A stretch of DNA of 5,435 nucleotides, from assembly GCA_017853915.1 (NCBI GenBank), contig JAFMIS010000190.1, forward strand, positions 1-5,435, read 5' to 3'. This DNA is from a bacterium (GTDB lineage: Bacteria; Bdellovibrionota_C; UBA2361; OMII01). Below, piece after piece: positions 1 to 5,429 of the stretch (the stretch's first letter is position 1; each line of letters starts with the position of its first letter). Both the position numbers and the translations under genes were made by a program. The notes beneath the pieces are model-generated. The model saw only the letters and a program-made list of their open reading frames with translations, was not told the origin of the DNA and did not search any database.

Positions 1-19
1 CCACACAATCTGTAGGCTC

Positions 20-48
20 CAAATTCCTACGCTGCGCTCCGGAATTTG
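20..48. repeat. Inverted repeat (stem-loop) 1
   Basis: Two perfect 8-bp arms, CAAATTCC (20-27) and GGAATTTG (41-48), flank a 13-nt loop. The structure abuts the next inverted repeat and shares base 48 with it. No T-tract follows either arm, so it is not a typical intrinsic terminator. It could belong to a dispersed REP-like element or to the 3' end of an upstream transcript; the window does not decide. Confidence 0.65.
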
Positions 49-69
49 CAAGTGCCTCCATGCACTTGC
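48..69. repeat. Inverted repeat (stem-loop) 2
   Basis: GCAAGTGC (48-55) and GCACTTGC (62-69) form a perfect 8-bp stem around the 6-nt loop CTCCAT. An alternative, longer fold pairs 43-55 with 62-80 with a 6-nt bulge at 69-74. That fold would break stem-loop 1, so the two are mutually exclusive. Confidence 0.65.
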
Positions 70-73
70 CTGC

Positions 74-110
74 CCAAATTTTGCACTATAGTGCATAGTG
101 CAAAATTCGG
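74..110. repeat. Long inverted repeat with nested palindrome
   Basis: AATTTTGCACTA (77-88) and TAGTGCAAAATT (96-107) are perfect 12-bp arms around a 7-nt spacer. One mismatch outward, CC (74-75) pairs with GG (109-110). Nested inside is a perfect 14-nt palindrome at 82-95, and the heptamer TAGTGCA occurs twice in tandem (89-95 and 96-102). The repeated half-site looks like either a dimeric DNA-binding protein site with an extra half-site, or a hairpin of a repetitive element. It ends about 90 bp before the predicted -35 box. Its function is unknown. Confidence 0.7.
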
Positions 111-118
111 ATTAAGGC

Positions 119-135
119 TGCGCTTATTGAGCGCA
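119..135. repeat. Short inverted repeat
   Basis: TGCGCT (119-124) and AGCGCA (130-135) form a 6-bp stem with the 5-nt loop TATTG. It is the last and weakest of the run of inverted repeats in the first 135 bases, and could be chance. Confidence 0.4.
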
Positions 136-200
136 CCATGGTTATTTGAAACCTCCGGGGAGCCTCCGTCCATGGGGGTTATCCGTCAGTCTCTCTTTGA

Positions 201-229
201 TTGACAGCGGTTAGCCCTACTGGTATTCC
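201..229 (+). promoter_or_regulatory. Predicted sigma70 promoter of the btu operon
   Basis: A perfect -35 hexamer TTGACA (201-206) is followed after 17 bp by TATTCC (224-229), a 3/6 match to the -10 consensus. The -10 is preceded by TGG (221-223), giving an extended -10 motif (TGnTATTCC) that would compensate for the weak hexamer. Transcription would begin about 7 nt downstream, near 236, which coincides with the first base of the riboswitch P1 stem. That coincidence is independent support for the call. The start site itself is inferred, not seen. Confidence 0.55.
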
Positions 230-235
230 CATCCT

Positions 236-396
236 CAACGCGAGCGCCAGGGAAGAACGGTGCAATTCCGTCGCGGTCCCGCCGCTGTATCTGGGAGAGC
301 CTCAATCACTCCACTGTATCATGTGCCTCAAAAGGGCGCATGGATGGGAAGGAGGAGGTGATACCACCCCAGGAGCCAGAAGACCTTCTCGCGTTG
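236..396 (+). ncRNA. Cobalamin riboswitch (AdoCbl/B12 aptamer)
   Basis: The conserved cobalamin aptamer blocks occur in order: GGGAAG (250-255); the P3 hairpin ACGG (257-260)/CCGT (268-271) with the characteristic GGTGnAAnTCC sequence; GCGGTCCCGCC (273-283) followed by the B12-box core CCGCTGTA (282-289); GGGAAGG (346-352); and GAGCCAGAAGACC (373-385). A perfect 9-bp P1 closes it: CAACGCGAG (236-244) with CTCGCGTTG (388-396). A peripheral hairpin lies at 321-341. The TCCC of the P5 loop (277-280) is complementary to GGGA at 407-410, just outside P1, which could supply the L5-L13 kissing contact known for this class. The core carries G284 where the family usually has A (CCACTGT). The position upstream of B12 uptake genes agrees with the call. 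It would bind an intracellular cobalamin and repress the operon. Confidence 0.93.
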
Positions 397-563
397 GTAG
401 TGTTTAGGGAGATCCCGAGCGCCTATCGGACACAACCCTCGTGGATTGGGGTTTGAGTTCAGTTTGTATCCATATGTTTCATATCTCTCGGAAGCGCCTC
501 GGCGAGGAGCCTCGGCGTGCACGAGAAGTGTATCCTAAACGCCATTCTCGCGGTGGAGAGCCG
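397..563 (+). promoter_or_regulatory. Structured btuB leader / probable riboswitch expression platform
   Basis: About 167 nt separate the aptamer from the btuB start. Visible structures are: a GTGTTT (400-405)/GGACAC (428-433) stem enclosing the GGGA (407-410) that could contact the aptamer loop; AACCC (434-438)/GGGTT (449-453); two copies of GCCTCGGCG (496-504 and 509-517) around overlapping short palindromes; and CGAGAA (522-527)/TTCTCG (545-550), ending just before the ribosome-binding site. TCGGC (512-516) is complementary to GCCGA (560-564), which spans the end of the Shine-Dalgarno region and the A of the start codon. No stem is followed by a run of T, so translational control is more likely than attenuation. 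The pairings are read by eye. Confidence 0.5.
555..560 (+). promoter_or_regulatory. Ribosome-binding site of btuB
   Basis: GGAGAG lies 3 nt before ATG at 564 (the GGAG core is 5 nt away). It decides the btuB start in favour of 564 over the upstream in-frame GTG at 441 and ATG at 474 and the downstream ATGs at 579 and 594, none of which has a well-placed Shine-Dalgarno sequence. Confidence 0.7.
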
Positions 564-2522
564 ATGATCTATCAATTCATGCGCCATACTATCATGCGCC
601 ATACCATAGTCTCGATCATCATCGCGGGAGCGGTAGGCACGATGATCGTCCCCGTCGCGGTCTGCCAAACAGAGCTTGAGTCCTCCGATGATCGTGAAGC
701 AACCCATATCATCATCACTGGAACGCGACTTCAAAGTACGACGGAGACTACAGGTAGTTCAGTATCAGTGGTGTCTGAACAGGACATCAAAGATGGACAG
801 TATCAAAACGCGATGGACGCCATTCAACAGGTGCCAGGCGTCGATGTCGTGCAGAGTGGTGGGCCGGGTGGAAACGCCTCTGTGTTTCTGCGAGGGGCAA
901 ACAGTGAACACACGTTGATCTTGCTCGATGGTATTGAGCTGAATAACCCTGCCACTACCAATCGTTCGTTTAATGTGGCGAACCTCACGTTAGAGAATAT
1001 CGAGAGAATTGAGGTCATTCAGGGGCCACAGAGTACGATCTATGGCTCGGACGCGATGGGGGGAGTTATCAATTTGATCTCAAAAAAAGCGCAAGAGGGA
1101 GTTCGTACGAGCGTCTCTTCGCAAGCGGGATCCTATAACTCGTACACGCAGGTGGGAAATGTCTCATACGGGAGCGAGAAATTCGACGCGTCAACCGGTA
1201 TCACTCGGCAGGATGTGGGGAGCATTTCATCCGCTAACGCGAGTGATGGTAATTCAGAACACGATGGCTACGAGAACACCTCAATCTCCAATCGATTGCG
1301 ATACTCTCCCATCCGCGACGTGGAGGCGACGTCGACCACTCGTTACACCCGAACGCACACATCTCTCGATAACTCCGGTGGAGTGGGTGGCGACGATCCG
1401 AATCGAATACTGCGGAATACTGAGTTTTTCACTCGCGGCGACCTGAGCGCGAACTTTCTTGAAAAGACCCTAACGCCAGCGGCGTATATTTCGTATACAC
1501 GACACAGTCTTGCCGATAACAACGAAGCGGATCAGGTTTCTTCAGATACGATTCATTCCTCCTTCGGTGGGGATATCGTGACGGTGGGTTCACGGGGCAC
1601 GTGGACGCCGGCTGAGTATTTCTCGTCAGTAGTAGGGTGGGAAACTCAAGAGGAGCGGGCAGACTCATATTACTCTTCAGATGGGGCGTATGGGCCATTC
1701 GAGGAGAATCTCTACGGACAGGACGCTCGAACGAATAGCGTTTATTTTGAGACCCAGACTAATTACAACAAGAAGTTGTATTTCGACGCCGGCGTGCGGC
1801 ACGACAATCACTCGATCTTTGGTGGCGCGACCACCTTCAAGATTGCTCCCTCGCTTCTGATTAATCCAGGTACAAAACTTCGAGGCTCGGTGGGCACGGG
1901 ATTTAAAGCCCCATCGCTTGTGCAGTTGTATTCAAGTTTTGGCAATTCAAACTTAGATGCCGAGCGAAGTGTCGGATGGGATGTCGGAATTGATCAACAA
2001 CTGATCAATAATCGCCTGGCGGGCTCTGTAACCTTTTTCCGTAATCACTTTGATAATCTGATAACTTTTAATCCCTCCACCTTTGTCTTGGAGAACATCA
2101 CCAACTCTCAGACGCAGGGCTTTGAGATCGCTTCAACCGCTGATGTCAGTGAGCGTTTATCTGTGCGATTGGCGTACACGTATACCGATACCAAGAATGA
2201 AGACACAGGGGAGTCGCTGTTGCGCCGCCCGCGTAATAAGAACTCTCTGACCGTTGTATACCAACCGACGAGTCGATGGCGTTCTCAACTTCAGTGGCGG
2301 GTATATAGTTCACGGTTTGATAACGACTTTAGTAGTTATCCCCCACAACGAGTATCTCTTGGTGGGTACGGCCTCGTTGATCTCGCCCTCTCATACCAAC
2401 TGACCGGTTCCGTTGAGTTGTTCGCGCGGGTCGATAACCTCTTCGACAAAGAGTACCAAGAGGTGCAGGGATATGGCACTCTGGGAGCTGCTGGATATGG
2501 CGGCATCAAGGTAACGCTGTAG
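564..2522 (+). CDS. btuB: TonB-dependent outer-membrane vitamin B12 receptor BtuB
   Basis: Imports cobalamin across the outer membrane using energy from TonB-ExbB-ExbD. The product has 652 residues (E. coli BtuB precursor 614). Residues 1 to about 34 look like a signal peptide with a hydrophobic core near 15-33. A TonB-box-like EATHIIITG lies at 45-53. The plug domain follows (about 57-165) with QQVPGVDVVQSGG, FLRGANSEHTLILLDGIELN and the IQGPQSTIYGSDAMGGVIN block. The rest is a 22-strand-type beta-barrel. BtuB-specific likeness is strong near the C-terminus: FDNDFSSYPPQRVSLGG and NLFDKEYQEVQGYGTLGA parallel the E. coli BtuB segments around YDKDYSSYPYQTVKMGG and NLFDKDYETVYGY. The last residue is Leu rather than the usual Phe. 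The start at 564 is chosen for its ribosome-binding site and signal peptide. It is the first gene after the riboswitch, and btuF starts 2 nt after its stop. Another corrinoid-receptor subtype is the main alternative. Confidence 0.93.
   Translation: MIYQFMRHTIMRHTIVSIIIAGAVGTMIVPVAVCQTELESSDDREATHIIITGTRLQSTTETTGSSVSVVSEQDIKDGQYQNAMDAIQQVPGVDVVQSGGPGGNASVFLRGANSEHTLILLDGIELNNPATTNRSFNVANLTLENIERIEVIQGPQSTIYGSDAMGGVINLISKKAQEGVRTSVSSQAGSYNSYTQVGNVSYGSEKFDASTGITRQDVGSISSANASDGNSEHDGYENTSISNRLRYSPIRDVEATSTTRYTRTHTSLDNSGGVGGDDPNRILRNTEFFTRGDLSANFLEKTLTPAAYISYTRHSLADNNEADQVSSDTIHSSFGGDIVTVGSRGTWTPAEYFSSVVGWETQEERADSYYSSDGAYGPFEENLYGQDARTNSVYFETQTNYNKKLYFDAGVRHDNHSIFGGATTFKIAPSLLINPGTKLRGSVGTGFKAPSLVQLYSSFGNSNLDAERSVGWDVGIDQQLINNRLAGSVTFFRNHFDNLITFNPSTFVLENITNSQTQGFEIASTADVSERLSVRLAYTYTDTKNEDTGESLLRRPRNKNSLTVVYQPTSRWRSQLQWRVYSSRFDNDFSSYPPQRVSLGGYGLVDLALSYQLTGSVELFARVDNLFDKEYQEVQGYGTLGAAGYGGIKVTL
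577..604 (+). repeat. Tandem duplication in the btuB signal-peptide region
   Basis: The 13-mer TCATGCGCCATAC occurs at 577-589 and again at 592-604 with a 15-bp period. It encodes MRHTI-MRHTI (residues 6-15). The repeat is in frame, so it lengthens the positively charged n-region and creates two additional in-frame ATG codons. Confidence 0.85.
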
Positions 2523-2524
2523 TA

Positions 2525-3430
2525 ATGAACGCATCGCGTATGGTACGGGGCCGTTTCTTCGGACATGTGGTGTTTTTCTTGGTGTGTTTCGCGCTGTCGG
2601 TGCGATTGGGCCGAGCCGAGGATCCCTGCGCGAAAATAGTGTCGCTGGCCCCCAGTGTGACGGAGGTTCTTTTTGAGCTGGGGCTAGGCGATAAACTAGT
2701 GGGTGTAACTCGCTTTTGTAGGTATCCCCCCGAGGCGAAGAGCATTCACGCCGTTGGTGGTTTTTACGATGTCAGCCCAGAGCACGTAGCGCTGCTCAAG
2801 CCGACCCGCGTGTTCGCGCTCACCGAGAGCGGCTCAACAAGTGAAGCACTACGCCGAGCTGGCATCTCAGTTCGTGAGGTAGACCATACGAGTGTCACGG
2901 GGATCCGCGAAAGCATTCAAACTATCGCGAGAGAGTGTGGAGTTGATGACCGTGCCCAGGTGAGGCTCGCTCAGTTACGTCGTCTCGAGGAGGAAGTACG
3001 CGCGCGATGTCTCCGAGGGGGCGCGCAGGCAACACCACGCAGGACGCTGGTCGTGGTGGGGCGCACGCGCGAGGGAAACACATCATCAGGTTTGTACATT
3101 TCGGGACGTGATGGATTCTACTCGGATGTGCTGACCATGGTCGGGGCTATAAATGTCAATACGCAATCAACGGTGGCAGTCCCCGCGGTATCGAAAGAGG
3201 GCCTGCTAACGCTAAACCCTGAAGTCGTGGTTGAGATAGTCAACGTCGATGATGTTTTTGACGAGCAAAACGCAATGGCGTTATGGAATTCATTTCCGAA
3301 TCTTGCCGCGGTGCGAGATAAAAAAGTTTTTCTCTTACATGATGACTTTGCAAGTGTGCCCGGCCCGAGGTATATTCTGTTGGCTCAAAAGTTATCAGGG
3401 CTTCTGTGTCGCGATCGCCCTGAGGGATGA
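2525..3430 (+). CDS. btuF: Periplasmic cobalamin-binding protein BtuF
   Basis: Captures vitamin B12 in the periplasm and delivers it to BtuCD. The product has 301 residues (E. coli BtuF 266). A signal peptide spans about 1-31, with a hydrophobic stretch at 14-26 and likely cleavage after GRA (29-31). There is no convincing lipobox. The class III binding-protein fold is shown by IVSLAPSVTEVLFELGLGDKL (38-58), the RYPPEAK motif (66-72), PEHVALLKPTRVFAL (85-99) and the C-terminal PGPRYILLAQKLSGLL. By alignment with E. coli BtuF, the two glutamates that dock onto BtuC (E72 and E202) correspond to E86 and to E225 in VSKEGLL, so both lobes keep their docking residue. The aromatic pair F80-Y81 sits where E. 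coli has Trp66 near the ligand. The start lies 2 nt after the btuB stop with only a distant AAGG (2508-2511), suggesting translational coupling. A siderophore- or heme-binding relative is less likely given the neighbours. Confidence 0.9.
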   Translation: MNASRMVRGRFFGHVVFFLVCFALSVRLGRAEDPCAKIVSLAPSVTEVLFELGLGDKLVGVTRFCRYPPEAKSIHAVGGFYDVSPEHVALLKPTRVFALTESGSTSEALRRAGISVREVDHTSVTGIRESIQTIARECGVDDRAQVRLAQLRRLEEEVRARCLRGGAQATPRRTLVVVGRTREGNTSSGLYISGRDGFYSDVLTMVGAINVNTQSTVAVPAVSKEGLLTLNPEVVVEIVNVDDVFDEQNAMALWNSFPNLAAVRDKKVFLLHDDFASVPGPRYILLAQKLSGLLCRDRPEG

Positions 3431-3501
3431 AAGCAACATGCGAGCGCGGGTGTAGGGCAGTACATACTTCTTGTAGTTCTGTTAAGTAGTTACGAAACGT
3501 C
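3431..3501 (+). other. btuF-btuD intergenic gap
   Basis: This 71-nt gap is in an otherwise tightly packed stretch. I see no Shine-Dalgarno-like purine run within 15 nt of the btuD ATG, no clear promoter, and no hairpin followed by T residues. In-frame TAG at 3487-3489 blocks any upstream extension of btuD. Confidence 0.5.
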
Positions 3502-4251
3502 ATGAGTGACTTGTCTTCAACTTCAACTCCGCTTTTATCCGTTCAATCTCTAAGTTTCTCTCTGCACCAACGGCCGCTTGTGTCCAACGTTTCTTGGGCG
3601 ATGAGTCAAGGAGAGTGTGTCTCTGTCGTTGGTCCGAATGGAGCTGGCAAGACAACTCTTATCCGGGTGTTGTGTGGTCTATACCGTGGTTATCAGGGTA
3701 CGGTGAAGTTGCTGGGTAAAGAGATCAAGGGAGAGTCCCCGGAGGACCTCGCGCGGGTCGTAAGTCTCGTTCCGCAACGAATGGAGTTTCTGCCCGGTTT
3801 TACAGTGTCGGAGTTCTTAGAGTTGAGTGGTCCGAAGCGAGGACCCTCGGTGGCGAGTCTTGTTGGAGACTTAGGGGACCGTTTATTGCCAGAACTTAGT
3901 GGTGGTGAGCTTCAAAGGGTGATCATCGCTGGCGCTGTCGCGCAGGGCGCCAAGCTCCTGCTGCTCGACGAGCCCTCGGCAAACCTCGATCCAAGAGGAA
4001 GAAGCCAGGTAGAGGAGGTTCTTAAAGTGTGTCGAGACGAGATGGGATTATCGTATATCCTTGTCACGCACGATATATCTCTAGCGCTTCGCTGCTGTTC
4101 GCGTATGCTGGTTATGTTGAATGGTGAGAGTTATTGGGAGGGGTCGACGTCAGAGGGCACCGTGGTCTCTCACCTCGAAAAGGCTTACGGCTGCGGGTTT
4201 GTGCGACTTGAGCACGAATCCATGTCTAGCTCGATCGTTGTTCCCACATAA
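3502..4251 (+). CDS. btuD: Vitamin B12 ABC transporter ATPase BtuD
   Basis: Cytoplasmic ATPase subunit that powers BtuC by ATP binding and hydrolysis as a dimer. The product has 249 residues, the same length as E. coli BtuD. All ABC motifs are present and intact: Walker A GPNGAGKTT (44-52), Q-loop Q92, signature LSGGE (132-136), Walker B LLLLDEP (152-158), D-loop NLDP (161-164) and switch histidine H190. The C-terminal LEKAYGCGFVRLEHES aligns with the E. coli BtuD tail LAQAYGMNFRRLDIEG, which argues for BtuD over FecE/FhuC-type siderophore ATPases. The helical segment between Q-loop and signature is only about 39 residues, shorter than in FecE (about 55) or E. coli BtuD (about 47). ATG 3502 is the only possible start near the conserved N-terminus because of the upstream in-frame stop, yet it has no visible ribosome-binding site. 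Confidence 0.9.
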   Translation: MSDLSSTSTPLLSVQSLSFSLHQRPLVSNVSWAMSQGECVSVVGPNGAGKTTLIRVLCGLYRGYQGTVKLLGKEIKGESPEDLARVVSLVPQRMEFLPGFTVSEFLELSGPKRGPSVASLVGDLGDRLLPELSGGELQRVIIAGAVAQGAKLLLLDEPSANLDPRGRSQVEEVLKVCRDEMGLSYILVTHDISLALRCCSRMLVMLNGESYWEGSTSEGTVVSHLEKAYGCGFVRLEHESMSSSIVVPT

Positions 4252-4358
4252 GGAAGCCAGATTCCGCTCCATAGCACATCCCCACGCCGTTCCGTGAGAT
4301 GCGCGTGGTTGTTAGCAGGATGGTAAGTCCAGCACGGCTTCAATCGCCAAGGTAGTCG
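4252..4358 (+). other. btuD-btuC intergenic gap with weak hairpin
   Basis: This 107-nt gap holds CCACGC (4282-4287) and GCGTGG (4303-4308), a 6-bp inverted repeat with a 15-nt loop. No T-tract follows, so it is not an evident terminator. It might affect mRNA stability or the ratio of BtuD to BtuC. No open frame or promoter stands out. Confidence 0.4.
4349..4352 (+). promoter_or_regulatory. Ribosome-binding site of btuC
   Basis: AAGG ends 6 nt before ATG 4359. Together with the in-frame TAG at 4353-4355, which rules out any upstream start, it fixes the btuC start. Confidence 0.55.
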
Positions 4359-5429
4359 ATGAGCGTCACGACGATGACTTCGAGTAAAGCTGGGGGATCC
4401 GCGCACCGCTTCGATGGCGGCTCACGCCGCTGTATCTCACGCCGCCGTATCCTTGTGGCGCTCATGGTCGCTTCAGTGCTCTTGTTGATAACGAGTGGGC
4501 TCAGTCTTGTGTTGGGAGCTACCTACTATTCGCCCCTTGATATTCTGCGAGATCCGCAGGTTTTCGAGATCGTGACTACGTTTCGTCTGCCGCGTACCTG
4601 TTTTGCTATTCTCGTTGGGGCGGGATTGTCAATTGTGGGGGTGTGTTACCAGGCGCTCTTTCGAAACTATCTGGCCAGCCCCTTCACCCTTGGTGTTTCT
4701 TCAGGAGCGGCTCTTGCGGCTTCGGTCGCGCTGATGAGTGGAGTGACTTCGGCTCGGCATGGCCTCGATGTGAGTGTCTGCGCGATTGGTGGAGCGATCG
4801 TGAGTATCTGTCTTATCCTCGCGGTGAACGGTAGCCGAGAGAAAACCCAGAAGAACTCGCTCCTGTTAGTCGGGATCGTGTACAGCTTCTTCTGCTCGAG
4901 TGTCCTTACACTCCTGCAGTATGTGAGTGACTATTCGCAGTTATTCCGTGTCACTCGCTGGATGATGGGTGGGATTCCGAGTGTTGAGTGGAGTGATCTC
5001 GCGATCGGTGTCGTGTGTATCGCGGCGATGATCGCGTGGCTCATACGTCATGAAAGAGGATTAGATCTCATGTTATTTGGTGACGACCTCGCCGCGGTTA
5101 AGGGGATCGATCCGCATAGGTTGACGCGAACCTCATTTGTCCTGACGAGTTGTGTCGTTGGATGGATTGTGGCCCAGTGTGGGGTAATCGGATTCATAGG
5201 GATTATCGTGCCCTCCATCTGTCGCCTTGCTATCGGGTTACGACATAAATTTCTTATCCCCCTCTCTGGTCTTGTGGGAGCGTGTCTGGTTGTAACGTGT
5301 GACCTGTTGGGAAGGCTTGTGATTGCGCCGTTTGAGATTCCCGCTGGTGTATTCACCGCGATCTTGGGTGGTCCGATATTTATCGTTTTGGTGATGAGGC
5401 CAGGCAGGTTTCAGGGTTCGCTGCTGTGA
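4359..5429 (+). CDS. btuC: Vitamin B12 ABC transporter permease BtuC
   Basis: Inner-membrane FecCD-family permease that forms the cobalamin translocation path as a dimer with BtuD. The product has 356 residues (E. coli BtuC 326). The extra length is mostly a polar, basic cytoplasmic N-terminus (1-30). Many hydrophobic segments follow, consistent with the family's ten helices. Family motifs are FRLPRT (75-80), the Q98 region, RNYLASP (102-108), LGVSSGAALAA (111-121), WMMGG (201-205, also in E. coli BtuC), FGDDLAAVKGID (240-251, the region that contacts the ATPase), GFIGIIVPSICRL (278-290), EIPAGVFTA (326-334) and GGPIF (337-341). R76 and R79 correspond to E. coli R56 and R59, which pair with the BtuF glutamates. 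Two usually conserved positions differ: Tyr104 replaces Pro in NPLA, and Ser286 replaces His in VPH. Other FecCD permeases (heme, siderophore) are the alternative, but neighbours and the WMMGG match favour BtuC. Confidence 0.9.
   Translation: MSVTTMTSSKAGGSAHRFDGGSRRCISRRRILVALMVASVLLLITSGLSLVLGATYYSPLDILRDPQVFEIVTTFRLPRTCFAILVGAGLSIVGVCYQALFRNYLASPFTLGVSSGAALAASVALMSGVTSARHGLDVSVCAIGGAIVSICLILAVNGSREKTQKNSLLLVGIVYSFFCSSVLTLLQYVSDYSQLFRVTRWMMGGIPSVEWSDLAIGVVCIAAMIAWLIRHERGLDLMLFGDDLAAVKGIDPHRLTRTSFVLTSCVVGWIVAQCGVIGFIGIIVPSICRLAIGLRHKFLIPLSGLVGACLVVTCDLLGRLVIAPFEIPAGVFTAILGGPIFIVLVMRPGRFQGSLL

Noticed and set aside
136..175. Two CCATGG palindromes and two CCTCCG repeats.
   Set aside because: They are short and could easily occur by chance; there is no further structure linking them.
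228..348. CCCATCC (228-234) complementary to GGATGGG (342-348), as an alternative riboswitch stem.
   Set aside because: The 342-348 segment overlaps the conserved core GGGAAGG, and 228-234 lies upstream of the predicted transcript start, so the pairing probably does not occur in the RNA.
201..407. A 68-codon open frame over the promoter and riboswitch.
   Set aside because: It coincides with the conserved cobalamin aptamer, has no ribosome-binding site and no recognisable protein features. RNA structure explains the conservation.
407..416. GGGAGATCCC as an intrinsic terminator hairpin.
   Set aside because: The loop is only 4 nt with a 3-bp stem, and no T-run follows.
441..563. Upstream extension of BtuB from GTG 441 or ATG 474.
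   Set aside because: It would place a highly charged stretch before the signal peptide and lacks a ribosome-binding site. ATG 564 has GGAGAG just upstream and begins the signal peptide.
3249..3503. Small open frames on both strands over the btuF end and the btuF-btuD gap.
   Set aside because: They overlap the well-supported btuF coding sequence, lack ribosome-binding sites and show no protein-family features.
3502..5429. Siderophore or heme ABC transporter (FecCD/FecE type) instead of BtuCD.
   Set aside because: The riboswitch, BtuB-specific C-terminal motifs, conserved BtuF docking glutamates, the BtuD-like tail and WMMGG in the permease all point to cobalamin.
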